A stretch of DNA of 64,000 nucleotides from Niabella pedocola (GTDB lineage Bacteria > Bacteroidota > Bacteroidia > Chitinophagales > Chitinophagaceae), in contig NZ_JAJNEC010000005.1 of NCBI RefSeq assembly GCF_021044425.1, positions 2,728,001 to 2,792,000 on the forward strand, written 5' to 3'. Numbering within the stretch: position 1 is the first letter of the stretch; each line of letters starts with the position of its first letter. The notes under the pieces are model-generated. The model saw only the letters and a program-made list of their open reading frames with translations, was not told where the DNA came from and did no database searches. The position numbers and the translations under genes were made by a program. Shown one piece after another: positions 34,005-41,537 of the stretch.

Positions 34005-34979
34005 TCAGGAATTGAGTTGGCTCAACAACTCGCTTAATACTGCCTGGGCTGCCCATACACGGTTTCCGGCTTCCTGGGTTACAATGCTGTGCGAACTGTC
34101 CAGCACTTCATCGCTCAGCTCCACATTTCTCCGTACCGGCAGGCAATGCATCACTTTTGCGTTATTGGTAGCCGATAGCTTGTCCAGCGTCAGCATCCAG
34201 GAAGGATCGTTGTTGTAAATTTTAGCATAGTCGGTGTATGTGCTCCAGTTCTTCACATATACATAATCGGCATCCTTCAGCGCCTCGTTCTGGTCATGGA
34301 GGATCGTGGCATTCCCGGAGAACGCCGGGTCCAGTTCATAATCTTCCGGATGAGTGATCACAAAATCCACTTCGCCCCAGGCGTTCATCCACTGCGAAAA
34401 GCTATTGGCCACACATTGCGGCAATGGCTTTACATGTGGTGCCCAGGTAAGCACTACTTTCGGTTTCCGTTTTTCCTTGAATGTTTCTTTGATGGTGATC
34501 ACATCCGTAAGGCTCTGCAACGGGTGCAGGGTGGCCGTTTCCAGGCTCAGCACCGGGATGCCGGAGTATTTGATGAACTGGTTTACATACAGCTCACTGT
34601 AATCATCCTCTTTGTTGGCCAGCGAGGGAAAGGTACGGATGGCCAGGATATCGAAATACTGTCCCATAATGGGTGCGGCATCTTTTACATGCTCCGAGGT
34701 GGAACCGCTCATGATGGCTTCATCCTCAAACTCCAGCTTCCAGCCTTCCGATCCTACGTTGAACACGATGGGCTCCATACCCAGATTCTGCGCGGCGATC
34801 TGTGTACTTAAACGGGTACGCATACTGGGGTTTAAAAACAGGCACCCGATCCGTTTTCCAGTACCAAGGGTTCTATCTTTAAACGGGTTGGCTTTATAAT
34901 CCAGTGCTTTTGACACCAGCGCATTGATGTCGGTAACATCATGCGCGCTTATGAAGTTTTTTGCTTTTAAAAGAGACAT
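34005..34979 (-). CDS. argF': N-succinylornithine-type carbamoyltransferase
   Basis: A 324-residue transcarbamylase. The carbamoyl-phosphate loop SMRTRLSTQ is at about 52-60, and HCLPVRRNVE and the ATLHPLQSLTD block are present. The specificity position that is Pro90 in Bacteroides fragilis SOTCase and Glu92 in Xanthomonas AOTCase aligns by eye to Ser95 (SGSTSEHV). Published mutants of AOTCase with Ser, Pro, Ala or Val there become succinylornithine-specific, so the succinyl form is predicted. It makes N-succinylcitrulline from carbamoyl phosphate. It is followed by the nuclease gene after 48 bases. Confidence 0.92.
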   Translation of the reverse strand: MSLLKAKNFISAHDVTDINALVSKALDYKANPFKDRTLGTGKRIGCLFLNPSMRTRLSTQIAAQNLGMEPIVFNVGSEGWKLEFEDEAIMSGSTSEHVKDAAPIMGQYFDILAIRTFPSLANKEDDYSELYVNQFIKYSGIPVLSLETATLHPLQSLTDVITIKETFKEKRKPKVVLTWAPHVKPLPQCVANSFSQWMNAWGEVDFVITHPEDYELDPAFSGNATILHDQNEALKDADYVYVKNWSTYTDYAKIYNNDPSWMLTLDKLSATNNAKVMHCLPVRRNVELSDEVLDSSHSIVTQEAGNRVWAAQAVLSELLSQLNS

Positions 34980-35040
34980 TGTATGGTATCGGTTCTTAGT
35001 TGTCTTTATTGAATGATATAAAAGAGCAGTACTGCTTTCG

Positions 35041-35199
35041 TTATTCCATATCCCGTTCGTTCCGCAATGCTACAGCAACCAGGTCGTTTTGCTGGCGAAG
35101 GTTGGCTTCCGGCAGGTACTGACTGCTTCGGAAATGAGTGTCAACACCGGCGTTCCGGTTGTACCGACCGATGAACGATTGTAAGCATTTGCCGGGCAT
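35041..35199 (-). CDS. 52-residue ORF coupled to argD
   Basis: The ATG overlaps the argD stop in TAATG, so the reading frame starts exactly where argD ends. The product is MPGKCLQSFIGRYNRNAGVD, then THFRSSQYLPEANLRQQNDL, then VAVALRNERDME and TAA. Codon choice resembles the neighbours. It has one cysteine, no leader and no membrane segment. Sixty-one bases separate it from argF'. It may be a real small protein, or the tail of a lost gene joined to argD by deletion. I recognise no homologue. Confidence 0.5.
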   Translation of the reverse strand: MPGKCLQSFIGRYNRNAGVDTHFRSSQYLPEANLRQQNDLVAVALRNERDME

Positions 35200-36347
35200 T
35201 ACACCGTGGCATGCAGCGCCGCAATTTCCTCTTTGATGGCCTCCATAAATTCCTCGGCATCTTTTTTCTTTAATGCTAAAGAAGGCAGCAGCCGGATCAC
35301 ATTGGGTTTGGCCTCTCCGGTAAATATTTTATGATTGTTCAGCAGGTTTCTTTTCAGGGCACCCAGTTCTTCAGGAACGTCGAAGCCGATCATCAGTCCG
35401 CGGCCTCTTACATTTTTTATTTCCGGAAGTGCCGCCAGCTCTTCGCGCAGGTATTTACCCACCATTACCGCGTTGCCCATCAGTTTTTCTTCGCGGATCA
35501 CTTCCAGCACGGCCAATGCGGCTGCACAGGCCAGGTGGTTTCCGCCAAATGTGGTACCCAGCTGAAAATGTTTGGGCTGAATATGTGGAGCAATGATGAT
35601 ACCCGCTACCGGAAAACCATTCCCCATACCCTTTGCCATCGTATAGATATCGGCATTTACACCTGCAAAATCATGGCTGAAAAATTTTCCGCTGCGTCCA
35701 TAACCACACTGCACACTATCGGCGATATACAGGGCGCCGTATTTGGTACACAGTGCCCGGATCAGTTTTAAAAAGGATTCGCTTGCGATATTGATACCGC
35801 CAACGCCCTGGATCCCTTCAATGATCACGGAAGACACTTCCTTGCCGTGCTTGTCAAAATAGGCTTCCAGTGCCTCTTCATCATTAAAGGGGAGGAACAC
35901 TACATTGTCGGTTTCATTTACAGGTGCTACAATATTCTTGTTATCGGTAGCGGCCACGGCCAGCGAGGTTCTTCCGTGAAATGCCTTATTAAAAGCAATG
36001 ATCTTTTTGCGACCGTTATAGAACGATGCCAGTTTTAAAGCGTTTTCATTGGCTTCTGCGCCAGAGTTACAGAGGAAGAGCTGGTAGTCTTCCTTACCTG
36101 AAACCTCTCCGAGTTTCTTCGCCAGCTCCTGTTGCAACGGTATCCGGATGGAGTTGGAATAGAACGCGATCTTTTCCAGTTGCTCCTCAATTCGTTTTAC
36201 CCAGTGCGGATGTGTGTGTCCGATACTGATAACAGCGTGTCCGCCATAAAGATCCAGGTACTGGTTGCCCTGGTCATCCCAAACATACGACCCTTTTGCT
36301 TTTACAATAGTAACATCGTTCAAAGGGTAAACATCAAATAAATTCAT
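35199..36347 (-). CDS. argD: Acetyl/succinylornithine aminotransferase
   Basis: A 382-residue class III PLP aminotransferase. Blocks: GSYVWDDQGNQYLDLYGGHA, LFLCNSGAEANENALKLASF, AFHGRTSLAVAATDN, VIIEGIQGVGGI, IADSVQCGYGRSGKFF and DIYTMAKGMGNGFPVAGIII with the PLP lysine. It exchanges the amino group between acyl-ornithine and 2-oxoglutarate. First gene of the arginine run; an intrinsic terminator lies between it and the rhodanese gene upstream, so it should have its own promoter. Confidence 0.93.
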   Translation of the reverse strand: MNLFDVYPLNDVTIVKAKGSYVWDDQGNQYLDLYGGHAVISIGHTHPHWVKRIEEQLEKIAFYSNSIRIPLQQELAKKLGEVSGKEDYQLFLCNSGAEANENALKLASFYNGRKKIIAFNKAFHGRTSLAVAATDNKNIVAPVNETDNVVFLPFNDEEALEAYFDKHGKEVSSVIIEGIQGVGGINIASESFLKLIRALCTKYGALYIADSVQCGYGRSGKFFSHDFAGVNADIYTMAKGMGNGFPVAGIIIAPHIQPKHFQLGTTFGGNHLACAAALAVLEVIREEKLMGNAVMVGKYLREELAALPEIKNVRGRGLMIGFDVPEELGALKRNLLNNHKIFTGEAKPNVIRLLPSLALKKKDAEEFMEAIKEEIAALHATV

Positions 36348-36361
36348 TATACCGTTGGTTT

Positions 36362-36387
36362 AAAAAAAATATGCCTGTAACCAGGCA
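36362..36387 (-). terminator. Hairpin with T-run upstream of argD
   Basis: On the minus strand TGCCTG-GTTA-CAGGCA is followed by ATATTTTTTTT. It is a small but well-formed intrinsic terminator, 15 bases before the argD start. It could end the rhodanese transcript, or act as an attenuator in the argD leader. Confidence 0.6.
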
Positions 36388-36417
36388 ATCGAGGCTATAA
36401 AAATAAGCAAAAATGTT

Positions 36418-36492
36418 CATAGTTCATGGTAAATGGTTCACCGGTCATAATCACTCCTGTTATTCATGAACCGTGCTCCATTCACCATGTAC
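36418..36492. repeat. Short-period TTCATGG/ATGGTTCA inverted repeats
   Basis: GTTCATAGTTCATGG and ATGGTTCACCGG on the left pair with ATTCATGAACCG and CCATTCACCATG on the right (CATGGTAAATGG against CCATTCACCATG). It lies between the rhodanese and argD genes. Confidence 0.55.
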
Positions 36493-36499
36493 CATCGCT

Positions 36500-37147
36500 C
36501 TAATTCAGCATTCCGGGTTCCTTTACAATTTGGGCCCTGGGTTCTTCCTTGATCTTTGTCCATCCTCCCGCCACATTCCGGAGATTATGAAGCCCCTGCC
36601 TTTTCAAAACGGATGCTGCAATCACACTGCGCGTGCCTCCGCCGCAATGCAGATACAGGTTGTCCTTATCTTCAATGGCAGAAACGCGCAACGGATCATT
36701 GAGCTCGCCTAAGGGCAGGTTTACGGCGTCCTTTAAATGGCCTTCTGCATATTCGATGGGTTTCCGTACGTCCATAACAATCAGGTGTTCATCAAACGGA
36801 ATGTCCATCATCAGCTCATCCGGCTCTACATCAATGATCATATCCAGGGGCTTGCCGGCGCTGGCATATGTGTTAAATCCTCCTTCGAGGCTTCCGGCAA
36901 GCTGATAGCCCAGTTGCCGGAGCCGTTCTGCCGCCGGTGCCGCCGCTCCATCTTCGGTTACGAGCAAAACCGGTGTTGCTTTATCCAGTACTGCGGTTAC
37001 CCACTCATCAAACTGTTTTGCACCGAAGGGCACATGGATGCTTCCGGGGATAAAACCTACTTTAAATAATTCGGTAGGCCTTGTATCCAGGAGCACCGGG
37101 CCGTCTCCGGCGATCTGTAAAAAATCGTTCAACGCTAATGTCTTCAT
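36500..37147 (-). CDS. Tandem rhodanese-domain protein
   Basis: A 215-residue protein with two rhodanese-like domains. The first (about 1-100) has VLLDTRPTELFKVGFIPGSI but no cysteine at the active loop (VLLVTEDGA). The second (about 105-210) has VMDVRKPIEYAEGHLKDAVN and the active loop LYLHCGGGTRS with Cys168. It probably moves sulfane sulfur to thiols in the cytosol. The gene follows an ArsR-family regulator by 97 bases in the same direction, suggesting shared control. Confidence 0.88.
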   Translation of the reverse strand: MKTLALNDFLQIAGDGPVLLDTRPTELFKVGFIPGSIHVPFGAKQFDEWVTAVLDKATPVLLVTEDGAAAPAAERLRQLGYQLAGSLEGGFNTYASAGKPLDMIIDVEPDELMMDIPFDEHLIVMDVRKPIEYAEGHLKDAVNLPLGELNDPLRVSAIEDKDNLYLHCGGGTRSVIAASVLKRQGLHNLRNVAGGWTKIKEEPRAQIVKEPGMLN

Positions 37148-37244
37148 TGCTTCTCTGTTTAAACTGCCGCAAAGTTATGGGTAAAAAAAAGTACCGCTCT
37201 CATAAAAAGAGGGTACTTGGGAAGATCTTAAAAGGCCTTAAGAA

Positions 37245-37583
37245 TTAACCAAGAAGATCGGACACAAAACGGTTTAAATCCTTCATACGATCGGTGTTTA
37301 CCGTGTAGTAAATGAATTTTCCGTCGCGCTCTGTGTTTACAAATTCCGCCTTGCGGAGAATCGCAAGGTGTTGTGAGGCTACCGACTGCTCAATACGTAG
37401 TTTTACGTAAATCTCAGTAACGGTGATTTTGTCCTGGGTGTCGATCAGCTTCAGAATTTGCTGTCGTAATTTGTGGTTAAAGGCTCTCAGGATCAAGGCT
37501 GCTTTTTTTACATTGAGAGTATCAACAGTGATGTGGCTACTGTTTTCTTTTTTTAACGTAAAAGAAATCTGGTAATTGCTCAT
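37245..37583 (-). CDS. ArsR-family winged-helix regulator without cysteines
   Basis: A 112-residue DNA-binding protein: ALILRAFNHKLRQQILKLID, TVTEIYVKLRIEQSVASQHL (recognition helix), AILRKAEFVNTERDGKFIYY and a C-terminal dimer helix. It has no cysteine, so the metal or persulfide switches of ArsR, CadC or BigR are not possible in their usual form. It may respond to another signal or act as a constitutive repressor. A -7 match lies 36 bases upstream. Confidence 0.88.
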   Translation of the reverse strand: MSNYQISFTLKKENSSHITVDTLNVKKAALILRAFNHKLRQQILKLIDTQDKITVTEIYVKLRIEQSVASQHLAILRKAEFVNTERDGKFIYYTVNTDRMKDLNRFVSDLLG

Positions 37584-37618
37584 TGTTCTGTATAAATAGA
37601 GTTTATTTGAATGGCCAA

Positions 37619-37626
37619 CAAAGTTA
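37619..37626 (-). promoter_or_regulatory. -7 element TAACTTTG upstream of the ArsR gene
   Basis: On the minus strand TAACTTTG fits TAnnTTTG; transcription would begin about 28-30 bases before the ATG. The surroundings are AT-rich. No clear -33 TTTG is seen. Confidence 0.5.
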
Positions 37627-37687
37627 TATATCCATTTAAATTATTTGATATTTGCTGGTATTAAAATCGTATATAAATTTCCTTAAT

Positions 37688-38353
37688 TTAACTTTTGTTA
37701 AAATGTACCGCTTTTAAATAAAAAGGCTCAACGTATGAAAGATCGGCAAACTGATTTTCCCGATAGTGCTTAATCGTTAAAAATGGCATATCTGCTGCAC
37801 TGTAACGGGTATTGCTAAAGACTGCGTTTGAATGTTTTATAGTGGCCTGCAATTTGTTCACCGCATTTCCGGTAAACAGTATCGGGTGATTTGCAAGCAA
37901 ATCCTCGAAACTGTGTTCGTACACAATCAATGCCTCCGGGGGGCGCACGATTGTTAAATCTTTTTTGTATACGGCGGCATAAATTTCCATTCTCCGTGCG
38001 TCGATAGCCGGGCAAATAAGGGCGTCTTCCGGCATTTCTTTTACAGAATGGGCCATAATTTCCAGCGTACTTAGGCAAATAAGTGGTTTATGCAGGGCAA
38101 AACACAAACCTTTTGCTGTGGCCAAACCGATCCTTAACCCGGTATAAGAACCCGGGCCATTGCTTACGGCAACGGCATCTAAGTGATTCATTGATAATCC
38201 GTTTGATGCAAAAAGCTCCCGGATGGCATGACCGATCCAGGATGCATGGGCGGTGGTGGCGGCGTTTTCCGTATAGGCGATTATTTTTTCATTGTCAGAT
38301 ATGCAAACGGATGCATAATCCACCGCTGTGTCAATATTTAAAAACAATGCCAT
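37688..38353 (-). CDS. tsaB: tRNA threonylcarbamoyladenosine synthesis protein TsaB
   Basis: A 221-residue ASKHA-fold protein. I start at the ATG at 38353 (MALFLNIDTAVDYASVCISD); the ORF extends six residues further but a -7 match sits in that part. The family block AVAVSNGPGSYTGLRIGLAT and AKGLCFALHKPLICLSTLEI is intact, and ICPAIDARRMEIYAAVY follows. TsaB scaffolds TsaD and TsaE in t6A37 tRNA modification. Divergent from ridA. Confidence 0.92.
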   Translation of the reverse strand: MALFLNIDTAVDYASVCISDNEKIIAYTENAATTAHASWIGHAIRELFASNGLSMNHLDAVAVSNGPGSYTGLRIGLATAKGLCFALHKPLICLSTLEIMAHSVKEMPEDALICPAIDARRMEIYAAVYKKDLTIVRPPEALIVYEHSFEDLLANHPILFTGNAVNKLQATIKHSNAVFSNTRYSAADMPFLTIKHYRENQFADLSYVEPFYLKAVHFNKS

Positions 38354-38357
38354 TTCA

Positions 38358-38365
38358 CAAAAATA
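38358..38365 (-). promoter_or_regulatory. -7-like TATTTTTG abutting tsaB
   Basis: On the minus strand TATTTTTG fits TAnnTTTG, with its last base only five positions from the ATG at 38353. This suggests a leaderless transcript, or chance. Confidence 0.35.
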
Positions 38366-38378
38366 ACACAAACAGCTT

Positions 38379-38410
38379 TTTGTGCATGCAATTCATTCAA
38401 ACTATATTCG
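38379..38410 (+). promoter_or_regulatory. ridA promoter, TTTG-N20-TATATTCG
   Basis: TTTG at 38379-38382 and TATATTCG at 38403-38410 are 20 bases apart, matching the Bacteroidota -33/-7 pattern with one mismatch (C for T in the last block). Transcription would start about 12 bases before the ridA ATG at 38428. Confidence 0.6.
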
Positions 38411-38427
38411 TTTTCAAATACGTTCTA

Positions 38428-38808
38428 ATGGAAAAGAAAATTATTACCACCGACAAAGCTCCTGCTCCCATTGGCCCTTATAACCAGGCGGTACTGGCAG
38501 GTGATACCTTATATATTTCCGGTCAGGTATGCATTGATCCGCAAACAGGGGAACTGAATAATGGCAATCTTGAGGAGGAAACGCACCAATGCATGCGCAA
38601 CCTGGCGGCGATCCTGGCGGCGGCGGAACTGGATTTTTCCCATGTGATCAAATCAACCATTTTTATTACGGATATGCATCGCTTTGCAGAAATCAACAGC
38701 GTTTATGGTCAATATTTTACAGCTGATTTCCCCGCCCGTGAAACCGTTCAGGTAGCGGCGCTTCCCAAATTTGTAAATGTAGAGATCAGCATGATTGCTG
38801 TGCGGTAG
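38428..38808 (+). CDS. ridA: RidA family enamine/imine deaminase
   Basis: A 126-residue protein. Blocks: TTDKAPAPIGPYNQAVLAGD, LYISGQVCIDPQTGELNNGN, TIFITDMHRFAEINSVYGQY and PARETVQVAALPKFVNVEIS. The catalytic arginine in PARETVQV is present and the trimer-core glutamate lies in VEISMIAVR. It hydrolyses reactive 2-aminoacrylate and related imines in the cytosol. A hairpin follows. Confidence 0.95.
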   Translation: MEKKIITTDKAPAPIGPYNQAVLAGDTLYISGQVCIDPQTGELNNGNLEEETHQCMRNLAAILAAAELDFSHVIKSTIFITDMHRFAEINSVYGQYFTADFPARETVQVAALPKFVNVEISMIAVR

Positions 38809-38835
38809 GTGCAGCATCAGCTTTCAGCCTTCAGC

Positions 38836-38898
38836 CTTCAGCAATCAGCAATCAGCGCCATTCCTTCAAAAAGCAGTGCTAAAAGCTGATTGCTGAAG
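38836..38898 (+). terminator. Hairpin of TTCAGC-type repeats after ridA
   Basis: CTTCAGCAATCAGC (38836-38849) and GCTGATTGCTGAAG (38885-38898) pair perfectly. Left of it are further TTCAGCC units. No T-run follows on the plus strand. Confidence 0.5.
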
Positions 38899-38951
38899 CC
38901 TGGCTGCCCGTCATTTTACAAATTCGTGGTAGAAGCTCCCGATAACTGTTG

Positions 38952-38959
38952 TACCTTTG
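38952..38959 (+). promoter_or_regulatory. -7 element TACCTTTG upstream of korA
   Basis: Fits TAnnTTTG; the start codon is 20 bases further on. It supports the ATG at 38979 over the upstream frame start. The -33 region is weak. Confidence 0.55.
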
Positions 38960-38978
38960 CATCCCAATTATTTTTGAT

Positions 38979-40823
38979 ATGGTTCGAAATCAGGAGGTGC
39001 TACAGGATGTAGTCATCAAGTTTGCAGGAGACAGTGGCGATGGTATGCAATTGACCGGAACGCAGTTTACCAATAATACAGCTTTATTAGGGAATGATCT
39101 TTCAACATTTCCCGATTTTCCCGCCGAGATACGGGCTCCGCAGGGTACCCTTCCCGGGGTGAGCGGCTACCAGCTTCGGTTTTCGTCGGACAGCATTTTT
39201 ACGCCGGGTGATAATTACGACGTACTGGTGGCGATGAATGCCGCCGCATTAAAGGCCAATCTTGCTACCCTGAAAAAGGGCGGAAAGATCATTGTAAATA
39301 CCGATGGGTTTGATTCAAAAAACCTGCGGCTGGCCAATTATCCGGATGGTGAGAACCCGATTGCGGATGACAGCCTGCAGAACTATGAGGTCATTAAGAT
39401 GGATGTTACTAAAATGACCCGTGAGGCGCTGAAGGAATTTACCATGGGTACGAAGGAAAAAGACCGGGCCAAAAACATGTTTGTGCTGGGCTTTTTATAT
39501 TGGATGTACGACCGGGATATGGAAAGCTCGGTTAATTTTTTGAGGGAAAAATTTGAAAAACGCCCGGAGATCCTGGACAGCAACATAAAAGTATTGCAGG
39601 CCGGGTATAACTACGGAGAGACCACGGAAGCGTTTACAACCACTTATAAGGTAGAAAAAGCACGCATGGAGCCCGGAACCTACCGCTCCATTATGGGAAA
39701 CCAGGCGCTGGCCCTGGGCCTGATAGCAGCTTCGCAAAAAAGCGGCTTGCCCATGTTCCTGGGAACCTATCCCATTACACCCGCTTCGGATATCCTACAT
39801 GAATTAAGCCGGCACAAGAATTTTGGCATCCGTACCTACCAGGCGGAGGACGAAATTGCCGCGATCAGTGCCGCCATCGGTGCTTCCTACGGCGGATCGC
39901 TGGGGGTTACCACCACATCCGGACCGGGAATGGCCTTAAAAACAGAAGCTATGGGACTGGCGGTGATGCTGGAGATCCCGCTGGTGATTATCGACGTACA
40001 GCGTGGCGGACCTTCTACGGGGCTGCCTACAAAAACTGAACAGTCGGACCTCCTGCAGGCTTATTACGGCCGCAACGGTGAGTGCCCGATGCCGGTGATC
40101 GCTGCCGCTTCCCCGGCGGATTGTTTTGATGCGGTGTATGAAGCGGTAAAGATCAGTGTGCAGCATATGGTACCCGTTATCCTTTTAAGCGATGGATATA
40201 TTGCCAATGGTGCGGAGCCCTGGAAGTTTCCAACAGAAGATTCCCTGCATCCCATTCACGTAAAATTTAAAACAGAGCTGGGACATCATGAAGATAAATT
40301 CCAGCCGTATATCCGGGATGAAAACCTGGTGCGCCCCTGGGTAGTGCCTGGTGCAAAGGGCCTGGAACATCGCATCGGCGGAATCGAAAAACAGAATATT
40401 ACCGGCAATATCAGCTATGATCCGGCCAATCACCAGCAGATGGTAAAGATCCGCCAGGAAAAGGTAGATAAGATCGCGGAATTTATTCCCGAGCAAAAAA
40501 TAGATACCGGCAAGCCGGAAGGCGATGTGCTGGTGCTGGGATGGGGATCTACCTATGGCGTCATCAAATCGGCAGTACTGGAATTACAGGCGCGCGGAAA
40601 ATCGGTGAGTCATGCACATCTCCGGCATTTAAGACCCTTCCCCAAAAACCTGGGTGAGCTGCTACGGCGTTTCAAAACCGTACTGATCCCCGAGATCAAT
40701 AACGGTCAGCTGATAAAGATCATCCGCGATCAATACCTGATCGATGCGAAAGGATATCATAAGATCATGGGCGTTCCCATTACCAAACAGGAGTTGATCG
40801 AGGAGATTGAAAATTATTTTTAA
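38979..40823 (+). CDS. korA: 2-oxoacid:ferredoxin oxidoreductase, gamma-alpha fusion chain
   Basis: A 614-residue protein. Residues 1-190 are the gamma domain (VVIKFAGDSGDGMQLTGTQF, FPAEIRAPQGTLPGVSGYQL). The alpha chain follows, starting GNQALALGLIAASQKSGLPM and FLGTYPITPASDILHELSRH, with TYQAEDEIAAISAAIGASYG and TTSGPGMALKTEAMGLAVML. This is the common Kor fusion that oxidises 2-oxoglutarate to succinyl-CoA with the beta chain, which binds TPP and iron-sulfur. No beta gene follows; a terminator and a minus-strand methyltransferase lie downstream. Confidence 0.9.
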   Translation: MVRNQEVLQDVVIKFAGDSGDGMQLTGTQFTNNTALLGNDLSTFPDFPAEIRAPQGTLPGVSGYQLRFSSDSIFTPGDNYDVLVAMNAAALKANLATLKKGGKIIVNTDGFDSKNLRLANYPDGENPIADDSLQNYEVIKMDVTKMTREALKEFTMGTKEKDRAKNMFVLGFLYWMYDRDMESSVNFLREKFEKRPEILDSNIKVLQAGYNYGETTEAFTTTYKVEKARMEPGTYRSIMGNQALALGLIAASQKSGLPMFLGTYPITPASDILHELSRHKNFGIRTYQAEDEIAAISAAIGASYGGSLGVTTTSGPGMALKTEAMGLAVMLEIPLVIIDVQRGGPSTGLPTKTEQSDLLQAYYGRNGECPMPVIAAASPADCFDAVYEAVKISVQHMVPVILLSDGYIANGAEPWKFPTEDSLHPIHVKFKTELGHHEDKFQPYIRDENLVRPWVVPGAKGLEHRIGGIEKQNITGNISYDPANHQQMVKIRQEKVDKIAEFIPEQKIDTGKPEGDVLVLGWGSTYGVIKSAVLELQARGKSVSHAHLRHLRPFPKNLGELLRRFKTVLIPEINNGQLIKIIRDQYLIDAKGYHKIMGVPITKQELIEEIENYF

Positions 40824-40842
40824 TAGATTTTTCCAATAAAGT

Positions 40843-40878
40843 AAAAGGCAGTTGTGGCAACGTGCACAGCTGCCTTTT
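40843..40878. terminator. Terminator after korA
   Basis: AAAAGGCAGTTGTG (40843-40856) pairs with CACAGCTGCCTTTT (40865-40878) with one G-T wobble. It ends in TTTT on the plus strand and has AAAA at the other side, so it can serve both convergent genes. Confidence 0.8.
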
Positions 40879-40910
40879 GCATGGGTAACCAGTCCAAATG
40901 CATTCTGGAC

Positions 40911-41348
40911 TCAGGGTAACCGCAGGGCGCGAAAGCGCAATTCTTTCAGGGGATTTCCGCCATCAATAAATAACCGTCCTTTTTTTGTTAGTGCTTTTGC
41001 AATGCTTGCTAGTGCCAGTGGCTCCAGTTGCGGGTGCCGGCCGTCCAGGGCGCCTACGCGAACCGCAAATGCCAGATCAAATAACGGAACGCCGGCCGGT
41101 AGTTCAAAGTCTTCGATAGCACTTTGCTGAAAGCCGAGAAGCCCGGCGGCTATTTCCTCCGTAGCGCTTTTCAGGGCTTGCTGGATGGCTTTGGCCGACC
41201 GGTCTACCCCAAGCACGTAACCATTGCCGATGCGTTTTGCAATGGCCCGGGCCGCAACGCCGGGTCCGCATCCGATTTCCAACACGCGGATGCCACTCCA
41301 AAGGGGAAGGGCATTTACAATGGCGGCCAGGCGGGGCGAAAGATCCAT
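40911..41348 (-). CDS. SAM-dependent methyltransferase, class I
   Basis: A 145-residue protein from the ATG at 41348 (MDLSPRLAAIVNALPLWSGI); a longer frame to 41480 adds 44 residues of doubtful character. Motif I is RVLEIGCGPGVAARAIAKRI, with VLGVDRSAKAIQQA and a late FDLAFAVRVGALD. The C-terminal part is short, ending KALTKKGRLFIDGGNPLKEL. The substrate is unknown. Convergent with korA. Confidence 0.8.
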   Translation of the reverse strand: MDLSPRLAAIVNALPLWSGIRVLEIGCGPGVAARAIAKRIGNGYVLGVDRSAKAIQQALKSATEEIAAGLLGFQQSAIEDFELPAGVPLFDLAFAVRVGALDGRHPQLEPLALASIAKALTKKGRLFIDGGNPLKELRFRALRLP

Positions 41349-41537
41349 GGGATGATGTTTTTGGTAAAATTGTATCCGGAAACGTTTGGGAACGCCGATC
41401 CCGGAAGAAGCGGGTATTACCCGAAAATAGCGATTTAATACTAAAAACGCGGCAGATAGAGTATCTTTAGGAGGAAGCAAAAAACCCTAAAGCCGGCCTG
41501 CTTTTACCAAGGCCCGTTCAATCTAAAACCTCCGGAG

